21,475 nucleotides of DNA from an uncultured Clostridia bacterium (GTDB lineage: Bacteria > Bacillota > Clostridia > Oscillospirales > Ruminococcaceae): positions 1-21,475 of the forward strand of contig CALCUE010000020.1 of assembly GCA_937906945.1 (NCBI GenBank), written 5' to 3'. Shown one piece after another: positions 6,795-17,300 of this stretch (the stretch's first letter is position 1; every line of letters begins with the position of its first letter). The translations under genes and the position numbers were made by a program. Under the pieces are notes generated by a model. The model worked only from the letters and a program-made list of their open reading frames with translations. It was not told the DNA's origin and ran no database searches.

Positions 6795-6825
6795 AAAAAA
6801 GCCGGGGATCACTCCCCGGCTTTTT
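6795..6825 (-). terminator. terminator T1, end of the phage late/lysis operon (repeat copy 2)
   Basis: GCCGGGGA (6801-6808) and TCCCCGGC (6813-6820) with loop TCAC and flanking A/T pairs form a strong stem followed by a - strand T-run. The 31 bp are identical to 5921-5951 and in the same orientation. The stop codon of the 25-aa peptide gene is in the loop. Confidence 0.92.
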
Positions 6826-6886
6826 CGTTCGGCCTCTCTTCTTCCATCTTTTGGAAGAATTCTATCATCATTTCTTCCGGTGTCAT
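6809..6886 (-). CDS. 25-aa peptide at the end of the lysis operon
   Basis: The ATG (6886) overlaps the amidase stop (ATGA). The frame gives 25 residues rich in Met and Glu and ends …EKAGE with TGA in the loop of terminator T1. The XRE gene ends in the same KAGE-stop inside the twin terminator. The coupled start suggests that it is translated. The function is unknown. It is short enough that a chance frame cannot be excluded. Confidence 0.45.
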   Translation of the reverse strand: MTPEEMMIEFFQKMEEERPNEKAGE

Positions 6887-7737
6887 TTTTTCCTATAAAC
6901 GTTCTCGTAAACGATGGTTCCCGCCTTCGTAAATACCTTCTCTCCGAACTTGCAAGCGTTCACGGCGTACTGAAGGTTATAAAATGCCCCGCTCTGGTTG
7001 ACGCATTTTCCGTCCTTCCATCCGGTCCCGACGCGATAAAGCTGCTTCGGTGCCGGCGCAGGTTCCGGTTTCTTCTCCGGCTTCGGTTCCCATTCCTCTC
7101 CAAATCCCTCAACAATGGCTCTCGCAATAGCGTCGGCAACCTTCGCTTTGCTTGCCATGTAAGCGGTATAGTCGCCCCGGTTCGTGAGGAAACAGACCTC
7201 CAGCAGATCCGAAAGCATACCGGCGGCCCATCCGGTGCGGACGAAGCCGAAGTAATCCGCCTTGAGCTTCGTCGTGGCGCCGTAAACGCCGGTCGCTGTA
7301 TTCAGCTTTTTGTCGAATGTTTCGTTCCTGTTCTGGGCGTTGTTCGACCTTGCGAACGGCGCCCTAATGGCAAACAGCGGAGAAAGATATCTCTGGTACC
7401 CTGCTTCGATCTTCCCGTCCAGAGCGCCGTAAGGCACGAATACCTCCGCACCGTGCGCGGCCTCGTTGGCAGCGCCGTTAAAATGGATCGAAACGGCATA
7501 AGCGCAGCCGGCGCGGGCCAGCTGCGCCGCCCTCTGTGAGACGTCTCCCGGACGAACGTCGGTCTCCCTCGTCATCACAACGCCGAAGCCGTGCGCGACC
7601 AGACGGTCACGCACCAGCTTCGCCAGCTCCAGCGTCAGATCCTTCTCATAGAGACCGGTTTTCGCGGTCTCCACGGAATAGGTCCCGGTATAAGCGCCGC
7701 CGTGTCCGGCGTCGAGTCCGATTAAATGTTTATTCAT
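6883..7737 (-). CDS. phage endolysin: N-acetylmuramoyl-L-alanine amidase (Amidase_3)
   Basis: A 284-aa endolysin that cuts the amide bond between muramic acid and the stem peptide. The ATG at 7737 has GGAGGAAG just upstream. A longer frame from 7758 would place that site inside the coding region, so I reject it. The catalytic domain (about 1-200) shows the zinc ligands of Amidase_3: DAGHGG with His12, EKDLTLE with Glu31, SIHFNG with His85, and a later LLEVCFLTN with the catalytic Glu. After a Pro/Lys/Glu-rich linker (about 200-225), the C-terminus (VGTGWKDGKCVNQSG…YNLQYAVNACKFG) resembles the small cell-wall-binding/SPOR-like repeats of clostridial endolysins. There is no signal peptide, so export depends on the holin encoded just upstream, whose stop overlaps this start. 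Confidence 0.95.
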   Translation of the reverse strand: MNKHLIGLDAGHGGAYTGTYSVETAKTGLYEKDLTLELAKLVRDRLVAHGFGVVMTRETDVRPGDVSQRAAQLARAGCAYAVSIHFNGAANEAAHGAEVFVPYGALDGKIEAGYQRYLSPLFAIRAPFARSNNAQNRNETFDKKLNTATGVYGATTKLKADYFGFVRTGWAAGMLSDLLEVCFLTNRGDYTAYMASKAKVADAIARAIVEGFGEEWEPKPEKKPEPAPAPKQLYRVGTGWKDGKCVNQSGAFYNLQYAVNACKFGEKVFTKAGTIVYENVYRKK

Positions 7738-8005
7738 TTTCTTCCTCCACTGCGTCATGTTTCGGTGCTTCGTAGGTCATCGCCATGTGGCTGTCTCCGA
7801 TTCCGGCGGTGGTCGGGTCAACCAAAACGCCCAGCGCTGAAAGCGCCGTAACGATAGCGGTTCCCGCGTTGATGGCCGTGTCTTCCGATAAAAAGGGAAC
7901 CACGCCGAACGCCCCCAACACGGCATAGACGAAGGTCGCCGTCGCCGGTATGATGGTAAGCCAGAATAACGGGTTTCTCAGTCTCACTTGCCAGTTGATT
8001 TTCAT
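7730..8005 (-). CDS. phage holin, phi-LC3 type
   Basis: A 91-aa membrane protein. The N-terminus KINWQVRLRNPLFWLTIIPA and the GVLVDPTTAGIGDSHMAMTYEAPK motif are hallmarks of the phi-LC3-type holin family. Two hydrophobic segments are visible (about 13-34 and 45-62) with a charged C-terminus. It should form the membrane lesions that release the amidase at the end of infection. Its ATG overlaps the previous gene (ATGA at 8002-8005) and its stop overlaps the amidase start, a tightly coupled lysis cassette. Confidence 0.93.
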   Translation of the reverse strand: MKINWQVRLRNPLFWLTIIPATATFVYAVLGAFGVVPFLSEDTAINAGTAIVTALSALGVLVDPTTAGIGDSHMAMTYEAPKHDAVEEENE

Positions 8006-8298
8006 TTTTCTTTCTCTCCTTCCATTCGGTCGATTCTTTTGTGCGCCTGTTTGGCGCTTTCCTCCACGGCGGTGAGCCTTGTCACCACCTCGGTATTGAT
8101 CTTCCGCTGCTCCTTTTGCTCCGCTTTGATCTCCTCGGTGTTCGCCTTGATGTAGCCTATGTCGCTCATCATAGCGGCTTTTTCGCCGCCGTCCTCCCGG
8201 TCATCCTTTTTTCGGTTCCTGGAAAAAGCCATGTACCCAAAGACGATGGCGGCCACCGTGCTCAAAACGGAAAGTCCCTGCAAGAATTCCGTGCTCAT
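8002..8298 (-). CDS. small TM plus coiled-coil protein, XhlA-like lysis accessory
   Basis: A 98-aa protein with one N-terminal hydrophobic segment (about 8-27), a basic turn (SRNRKKDD) and then a long heptad-rich helix (IGYIKANTEEIKAEQKEQ… to MEGEKEK). The ribosome-binding site GGAGGTGG precedes the ATG. Topology and position before holin and amidase match the XhlA/holin-like accessory proteins of Firmicutes phages, but no family-specific motif is certain. It may modulate holin timing. Confidence 0.75.
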   Translation of the reverse strand: MSTEFLQGLSVLSTVAAIVFGYMAFSRNRKKDDREDGGEKAAMMSDIGYIKANTEEIKAEQKEQRKINTEVVTRLTAVEESAKQAHKRIDRMEGEKEK

Positions 8299-8315
8299 CT
8301 TTCCACCTCCTTTCC

Positions 8316-11300
8316 TTATTTGTAGCCTTTGTTTGCTGCGTTGATATTGTAGAAATTTCTTGCTTTTTTCTTGGCTACCGATTGCGAATCGCCCCGCTCG
8401 ATAAAGAGATCCGTCAAGATCGGGATCTGTTCATCCTTCTTTCCGTATCCGCAAATGGCATTGTATCCGGCAACGATCTCATCCTCTGTGAAGTTGAACC
8501 GCTCAAAGACCGAAATTTTCTTCGCCCGGCTCTCGTATTTTTTCTTTTCCTTGATGTCGTCAATAGAGTTGATCCATTCGCCGTTTGCCTTGTGCCGGAT
8601 GTCTCCGGCTTCCCGCTCGGAAACGCCGAAGGTTTCGGCGATGGCCGCGACCTGGGCTTCTTTCCCGTCGGTGGTCTGCAAAATATTAAACAGCCGGTAC
8701 TGGTCGCCGTCCGAAAGTCCGGTGGAGGCGTAATGTTCGGCAGTGCCGTCATCCATCTTGTTCCAGCTCTTTGCCTTGACGATCTCCGTGGCCTTCTCTT
8801 CCGAATAGCCGGCCTCCATCAGCGCCGTTTTCTGCGCTTCCTGATTGTTGTCCGAAAGCGCAAGAACAAGCCTCGTTTCGTCCCTCTGCTTTGCCGAAAG
8901 CCCGATGGCCTTGTAAAGATCGTCGTTCTCGTCGTTCTCGCCGGTGAAAACGTTCTTGTCCTTGCCGGTAACGGCCTCCAGAATGGCGTTCTTTTCCTTG
9001 CCGGAAAGGTAGTCCGCTTTGTTGAGGATCTTCGTGAACTCGACCGTCTTGCCGTCGCCTTCCATGTAGTTATAAAGGTTCTTCCAGCTCTGAAGCTCTT
9101 CCGGTTCCACGCCCTCGTCGAAAGCCTTCTGCCCTCTCTCGTTAAGCTGCGATCTTGCGTAGCTTTCCGCGTCGGTGTAATCGCGGAAGTCCTTGCCCGG
9201 ATTTCCGCTCTCGTCCCGGAACTCCTTGTCCGGGAAAAGGATCCGGTCGATCTTTTCTTTTTCCCTCGGGTTGAAATTCCGGTCTTCCAGAATCCCGTTC
9301 CGTTTCTGCGCGTTGGTTTTTCCTTTCACGCCAAGAAGGAAGTCGTAAAAGTCGTCTTTGTCCAGCCCGTTTCGGACGCCTTCCCGAAGCTGGTCCGTCT
9401 CCTTTGTCGAAAGCGGTTTGATGTCTCCGGAAAGATAATCTCTGGCGTTTTCTCCGGACCAGCGCCCGAAAAGGAGGGTTTTAAGGTCGTTTCCGGCACC
9501 GGCAAGCGTCGGTTTCTCTCCTTCCCGGATCTGGGAAAGGAAGCTCTCGTCCTGAAGATATTTAAGATATTCGTTGCCTTCGGCGTCGTAACCGAAGTTG
9601 CCGCCCTGGATGATCTGGTCAAGGCCCTGCGCCGTCTTCCGAAGCTGACTTCCGCCGGGAAGGAAATAAGCCATCGGCGCCAACACGTTGTCCACAACCT
9701 TGACGGTGGTTCCCCGGTTCCATCCGTTCTTCTCGATGCCGGCGAGAATGTTCGTCACGTCGTCCCATTCCGGAAGCGCCGAGGAAATCGGGATCCGTCC
9801 GCCTCCCAGGATGCCGCCGATGAACGGCACCTGCTCAAGGATCTCTTTTCCGTTCTCGCCCAAAAGCTCAACGACGGAAGCGCCGTCCTTGATGGCCTTG
9901 ACGTCCTTTTCCGTAAGCCCGATGATGTCCGGCAGTGCGTTGTCCCGTCCGGTCAGCTTCTCGTAAACGACGTTCCCGAGCCGCATAGCCAGCCAGAACA
10001 TCACCTGTCCGATGATGGTCCCAAGCTTGTCGTCGTCCCATTTGTCCCGCAGGGAATCCTTAAGCAGATGTTCCCACTGGTTTATTTGCTCGATCTGGAA
10101 CATGGTCAGCGGTTTCAAAATTGGGTTCTTCATGTTGAAGATCGTCGGCATGGCGCCCTCACTGCGGTCTGCCATAAGCCCGGCGGCCCAGCTGTCCGCT
10201 TCGCGGAAGGCCACGTCCTCCGTCATCCCATTCCGGAGGTTCTGCGCCACCTTCGCCCGCACAAGGCTCTCCGAAACGATGTTGTCCACAAGGTTCATCG
10301 CGAAGCTTCCGGCGTCGGAAAAGGCGCTCATTGCCTCTTTGAAATTCTCGGCGGTGAAAAGACTGTAATTGTCCTTATAAACGGTGCTCCGGCCGTCGCT
10401 GCGCCGGTTGGTCAGAAAGTCAGATTGCCCGACAAAGTTGTCGCCCCGAAGGTTTCCTGCTGCCGTCCGATAAATGCCGGCGAGGATCTCGTCCGGTCGT
10501 AACTCGGTTACGGCCTGGAACAGCGGCACAAAGTTCATCGTCGCCGTCGAAAGGTTCCAGCCGACCATTCCTCCGGCGATCCGTCCCTCGATGGCCTTGG
10601 ATATGTCATACATGGTCCGTCCGGCTTCGTATTCCATCTCGCGGTCGCCGAAGCTCTTCTTTCCGGCAAGGCCGTTGATGTACTCGTCCAGATGCACGGC
10701 GAAGTTGGAAAGCTGGTATTTGTCCCTCATGGCGGCCTCATAGACGCCGTCGATCTGCGAGGATTTCTCTTCTTCGGTAAGGCTGTCATCCCTCTGGATC
10801 CGCTCGATCTGCGCCGCTACGTCCACGGAACTATACTTTGCCCGAAGCTCCGTCGCCAGCGTCCGAAGCCGTCCGATGTCCTCGGTGTGGTAAAGGTTCT
10901 CCGCCATGGCGGAAATGTACATATCGAAGCCCTTGACGGCGTCGTAGTCGGTCACGTCCGTCGTTCTTTCCTGTGTAAACCGGTTGTACCGTGTTCCCGG
11001 TTTCCGGTCCGCCGTCCGTCCGGCGATCTCCGTCGGAAGAACGCTGTTTTCCGTCTCAATGCCCAAAAGGCCCAGCAGCTTCGCCGCCAGCGTTTCGTTC
11101 GACGTGATGGAGAAGTGCGGGAAATAGTTCTGGATGTGGCCCATTACTTTCCGCCCGTTCCGGATCATCTCGTCGTTGTAGCGGTCGTGGCACTCGTTAT
11201 AGATGTCCATCATCTCGGCGGCTACCCGCTCGCAGAGATCCACGTCAATGTTCTTTCCGTGGTCTCTCAAAAGGTCGTCCATCATTTTAAGGACGTTCTC

Positions 11301-14300
11301 GTGGTCACGGTTCCGCTTCGTCGCCTTTCCTTCGGCAAGGAAGGAAGCGTTTTCGCCCAACATCTGGGTATAGGCCCGCTCCCATTTGTTCATGTGACGA
11401 TCTCCGATCACGTCCTTGATCCGCTGATCCACCTCGGCGATCCAACGGTTCTTCATCGCCTCGTTCCGGTGCACCGGCTCAAAATAGGTTCTTACAATCG
11501 CGTCAGCTTCACGCTTGTCCTTTACGATGTCACGGATGTTCCGTTCCTCTGTGTTGATGGAATAACCAAGGCCGGCTTTCTTGTCGTTCCAGCTGTCGGA
11601 ATTTTTAAGAGCGTTCCTCGCTTCTTCCGTCCTTGCCTCTTTGACCGCCGCCTTAAAGTCCTCGATCGGCTTATTGATCCGGTTGTACTCTCTCTGGGCA
11701 TGGTAAAGCTCGATCACACCCTCCGGGTTCGCCGTCGGGTTCTGTTGGTACCGTTCCTCGGTCAGCGTTCCGGCCAGAAGGTTCTTAACCGCCAACCGGT
11801 CCTCCGCCGTAAAATCGTTGACCCGGATAACGTCCTCCACGGCCTTTTCCGCCTCGTAAAGCTCGTAGCTGTTGGCGGCAGCCCTGGCTTCCTCAAAGTT
11901 GGCTTCTTTGTTGAACTGCTTCGCCTTCGCTTCCGCCAGCATGGTCTTTTCCCGGTCGTAAGCGGCAACGCTTCCCATTCTGTTCTCAAGGTTCTGCACG
12001 GCAACGGCAAGCTGTCCTTTCGCCCAGTCCATGAAGTCGCTGTCGCCGCCATAAACGTCCGTAAGGCCTACCCTCCGGGTCTTTGTCTCCTCCATAAAGT
12101 CGCGGATCCGTTCCAGCTGCTCCACCGGGTCGGTGACGTCCGTCGGGAAAAAGCTCTGGTCGAACTGCGTCATGGTCTTATATACGTCGTCAATGCTCGC
12201 GGCCTTTCCCTCGTATTTCTGCTGCACGTTGGTCGTGATCCGCATGGAGCCAAAGGATTCTTTCTGGAATTCCCGCAAAGCGTCCTTGCCGCCGAGATCC
12301 TCCACGGCTCCCCGGTCCAGATAGATCGGCGTCGTCTTGATAACGTCCCTGGCGTCGTCATATTCGCCGTTGGCGTTGCCGGCCACCTCCGTCCAGCCAA
12401 GCCGCGTCGCTTCCGCTAAAAGCCGCTCGTACTGCTCGTCGGTCACCTTTCCGCCCTCGTGAACGGTGTTCGCCATCTCTGAAACGATGCCGGCGATGTC
12501 GCCGCGAAGGTCGCTTCCGTCCACGCCGAAGATATTGCCAACGGCGCCCCGCAGCTCTCTCTCATAGCGCCGCTGGATGTCGATGCTCTTCTTCGCCCGC
12601 TCGGTCTTGATTTCCGGCGCCGTTCTCTCTCCGATGATCGTCCGCCCTTCGATCTCGTCCTCGGTGATCTTCTTCTTTCGTTCCTGCGTCAGATCCGAAA
12701 GCCGGTTCAGAACGGCCCGTGCCTGGTCTCTCATCTCCGTGCCGTTCGCGAAGGTCTCCTCAATGTCCGAAACGACCTCATCCGCCGTTCTTCCGTCCGT
12801 CTGGTTGTTCTGCGCCGCCAGAAGGTCCCAGTACGAACGGCCTTTGGAATACCGGATATTCTCGTTCTCCGTTTTAGAGTTCGCAACAGCTTCATTTAGT
12901 ATTCTTTCAGCTTCTTTTACGGATATTTTATCTTTGAGCTCGTTTTTGGAAGATATTGTATTAAGTTCTTTAATATCATATCCGTCGGGAACGTCTTGTT
13001 CAGAAATAACATCTCCATGGAAAGTGAAACCTCCCAAATTGTAAAGAGGGCGAATATTGCCGTCCCCAAACAAATGATACGCAACAAGCAAAGCATCGGA
13101 AAAACCCAAAATGTCGTGTTTGATTGAATAAAATTTGTCTTTCGCCTTGTTTAACGAATATTTATCAATCTTACTTTTGTCTTCTTCAAGGCGATTTCGG
13201 ATTTCATAAAGTTCGTCCAAATAATCTTTTTCAAAATCATAATCTTCCGTTCCTTCTTCTGATGTTTCAACTTCCGCTTCTTGATTTCTGATTTCGTCGT
13301 TAATGTCGTCAAGAGTAAACGCATTGTCGTACTCGTCATACTCAACAGCATTACCGCGGTCATCAATATTTACGCCGAAATATTCTTTTATGAATTCCAC
13401 AGCGTCGTCGTTAAGGTAATCAGCGTAATAGCCGCTCCTCCATTGGGCAACATCCCGAAGCATTTTAGCCGCTTTGTTAATGGTATAAAGCGCCTTGCCT
13501 ACCTCTTGTTTTTCGCTGTCGTTCATCGGCTCACCGCTGCCGTTTCGTAACTGATACCTTATATCGTCGTTCTCCTGCTTGAACCTCTGCGCCGTTTCCA
13601 TATCTCCGGCATCAACCGCCGCCATATAGTCGCTGTCCCTCTGCGCCGCCAACGTCTCCGTATAGGTCGAACCTTTGGAATCTTGGCTATTGACATCAAG
13701 AATATTTCGGAGTATAGTAATGACAGATGGAACATCGCCGCTGGTTGAATCTACTTTTGTAGATAATAAGCCAGTCTTGAACGGCGTTGTTCCATTTTTT
13801 ATTGTCGCCACTTCATGAACATAAAACAAATTTTCTTGATTTTTCCTCGTTAAAACGATTCCCATTAAATAGTCGTCTGTTCCTATCTTAATCGGAGCCG
13901 CCACTATTGCAGTATCGTATCCTCTTCCTTTCCAGTCTTTCTGGAAATCAATTACTTTCCCTTTTTCAATGACTTCTGGAACCGCCTTGAAGGAAGCGGC
14001 TTTTTTTCTTCCGATTCCGTGAGCAATATCGCTTTTTATTCCCTTCCTTTCTAAGGTCACATCTCCAAGCTGTGGATTCTCAACCGTTCCAACCTTGTCA
14101 AAAAAATTTGAAACCTGTGTAATTAAATCCACATCGTTTTTCGCAAATTCAGCACCGGTTAATGTCTTAACCGGTTTTATTTTTAATACCTCGTTTTTTC
14201 CTTTTTCAACTTCCTCCGTTGAAATATCTCCCGGAATAAATGCGAAGTTCTGCCCTTTCCCGTATCCTTCCGCCTCTCCTCTCGTCTCCATGGCGCGAAT

Positions 14301-17300
14301 ATAGAGCTTCTCGGCGTCCCGGATCATCTTCTCGTAGTCAGTACCGAAAAACTTCACCTTCATATCCGAAAGCCAGTTTTTGATCTTCGTGAATAGTGTC
14401 TGGTCGATCTGGAAAAGCCGGTTGACCATTCGCTCGTCATCGAAAAGCCGCTCCGAAGCGATGGAGGCCACCGCCTCCCGGTCAATGCCGTCGCCGGCAA
14501 GGTCGCCGTAGATCTCCCGCAGCTGATCCTTGTACTGCTCGACGTCAAGACCGTCGATCTCCTCGGCGATCTTAACGACGCTTTCCGAAAGCTTCTCATA
14601 AAGCCCGCTCGTTTCGATGTCGTGCGTCAGCTCGTGGAACAGAACCACCCTCGCCGCGTTCCCGGTTTTGGGGTTGATGTAGATGGTACCGTCCGGGTCG
14701 TGCCGTCCGTTCCCGGCGATCTCGTCGGAAATAATGACCCGCCGGCCCACCTTCGCTCCCAGCTTCACCGCCTCGTCGATCTCGGCGGCCTTTTTCTTTG
14801 TGACCGTCTTCCGCCAATTTTCGGAAGGTCTCGGCTTCGCCGTTTCTTCCGCCGGTGCGGTCTTCTCGGCCTTCTGCGCTTCCTCCTGCGTCCTTCTGTT
14901 CCATTCCGATAAATCTTCGGTCAGCCGTGTTTCTCCCTTCGGAAGCCCGGTCAGCTCCTCCAGCGGTTCCGCTTTCGTGGTCTCGGTCTCCGGCTCCGCT
15001 TCGGTCTCCTCTGCCGTTCTTTGGTTCCATTCGGCAAGGTCCTCGGTAATCGCCGTCGGCGCTTCCGCCTCGACGCCGGTCACGTCCCGAAGAACGTCCC
15101 TCGCCACCCGCTCGCCGGAGACGTAATCCGTTCCGGTGATATCGGCGAATACTTCCTGCGCCGCTTTGGAATTCATAATGGCTTTGTCCTCGGCTTCGGT
15201 CACCAGCTTCCCGTCCAGAAGCTTCTGGATCGCCTTGCCGGTCTTTTCGATTTCCTGCCCGGTCATCCCCTTTTCGCCCTGTTCGGCTCTCTCTTCGATC
15301 GCGCGGTTTATCTGCGAAAGGTCCGCCTCGCTTCTCGTCTGCAAACGGTTTTCCAACCGGTTCAGAACGATGGCTCCTCCGCCCAGAACGCCGCCGGAAA
15401 TAAAGCCGCCCCAAGCGTCAAGGCCGATATTTCCCCACCAGTCCCGGAACGCCAGCTTTTCGGCTTCCTCTTTGGAATAGCCTTCGGCCATGTAGCCGTC
15501 CCGCATCCGGAGAAGTTCCGCTTTGTCGCCCATGATCATGGCGTCGGAAACGGTGTTGGCGATGGTCGTCATCGCCTCCTCGGAAGCCTCAATGCCGCCC
15601 TGGATCAGCATATTTTTGATAAGCTGCGTCGTCGTCCGGCTCTGCCGCAAAGTGATCAGTTTATCAAGGGAAATTTCCTCAAAGGCCGCCTCGGCGATAC
15701 CGGAGGCGATACCGAATGCCAGCGCCTCCTCGTCCGTCGCTCCACGCTCCAAAGCGTCGTTCGTCGCCGACGCCGCGGAAGAAAGCGCCATCGGAAGCCC
15801 CGCCAACTTTCCTAAAGAGGAAGCCAGAACAAGGTTGTTCGCGATGGAAAGCCCGGTGCCGTAAAGGAACCGTCCGGTGCCGCTCCAATCCTCGGTCACT
15901 GCCTCGGTGGCGGCGTCCACCGCTCCGGAAACGCCCAACTTCGGTTTGATTTTCCCGTGGATCAGGTATTCCCCGATGTTCCCGATCTCGTCGATGCCGG
16001 AAACGGCGCCGGCGCCTATGTTAAAAAGCGTCGCCGGAACGGTGCCCGCTTTGTTCGCCGCCTCGTAAACTCTCTGATAGTCGGCGGCCTTCCGATCGTT
16101 CGCCACCCTCTTGTTGGCGATCTCCATAAACTGCTCGGCCTTTTTCCGGTCTGTATAAAATAGGTACCCGAAGATCTGTTTTTCCTCGTCGGTATAGGAG
16201 TCTAAAAGCGGCATGACGTAATAGTCCGCTCTCGATTCCGTCCGTTTTTCTCCCATTCCTTCCCGGACCGCCGTCGCGAAGGGGTTGTCCGGGTTGCCGT
16301 AATCATAGGTCGTCGCGATGTATAGGCCCTTCTCTGCCTTCTCGGCAAAATCCTCCTGCCTTGGAATGGAATAGTAAAACCTCGCCTCCTCAACGGACGC
16401 GATAGCGGCGTCCAGCTCCGCCTTCTCTGCCCGAAGCGCTGCGATCTGTTCCTGCTGTGCCCGGTATTCCTGTCCGGCGGCGCTCTGTCCGTACCGTGCG
16501 CCCTTTCCTCCGGCGGTCTGCGCCGCTTTAACGTCCGCTGTGGTCAGCGTCCCGATCCGGTCGATTTGTTTCTGAAGCTCGTCGCTCCGTTTCTGCATGG
16601 AAACAAGGTCCAACTCCGCCAGTGCCTTGTTCCGTGCTTCCTGTTCCTCGGCCTCTTTCTTCTTCCGGAGGTTCTCCAGAAGCTCCGGTCCCATAAGGTC
16701 CTCGTCCTTTTGCTTCCGCATTGCCGCGTCAGCGGCTTCGGCGGCTGCTTTCCGTTCCCTTGCCACGCCTTCCGTCGCGAATGTCGGAACCGAAAGGTCA
16801 GCAACGCCTCCGCCGGCCTTGACGAAATTCTTGGCGGCTTTTTTGGCGGCCTCCTTCACTTCCTCGGCGGCGTTCTCTTTCGCTTTTTTTGCCTGGTCAA
16901 TATAGTAAGGCTCGGCGTTCGCCTCGTCATCAAAATAGATCTCCGCCTCCTTCTGCTCGGCTTTGGCGGCCTTCGTCGCCTTTGTGTTCGCCGCTGCCGC
17001 GTTCTTCAGCATCGTCTTTTCGGCGTCGGCAAGGTTTTTGGCGTTCAGCGTTGTGTTCCTGGTGGCGGTGTCGCCCTCCATATAAAGTCCTTCGGCCTTT
17101 GCCGCCACCCGCTCCTTCGCTGTCAGTTGCCTTTTAAGGTCTCCGGTGGTCACCGGTGCCGTGCTCGTCGGTGTCGTCGGTGTGCTCGTTGGTGTTTTTG
17201 CCTTCGGTGTCGTGCTCGTTTTTGCTTTCGCCGTGCTCGTTTTCGGCGGCTTCGTGTACCTCAGCTCCGTCAAGCTCGAAAGGTCGGCGCTTCCGCCTTC

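Noticed and set aside
8382..12419. Long + strand open frames (706 and 575 residues) opposite the giant gene
   Set aside because: They are antisense shadows created by GC-rich codon use of the - strand gene. They have no ribosome-binding sites and no recognisable domains, while the - strand frame is continuous and has clear domains.
12860..14247. Diversity-generating retroelement behind the variable modules
   Set aside because: There is no reverse transcriptase, no template/variable repeat pair and no adenine-biased substitution. The modules differ completely, not at scattered positions.
17140..17265. Short quasi-repeats in the Thr/Pro/Lys segment as a CRISPR-like or tandem repeat array
   Set aside because: The units are irregular codon-level repeats of a low-complexity linker, in frame in the giant gene, with no constant repeat or spacer length.
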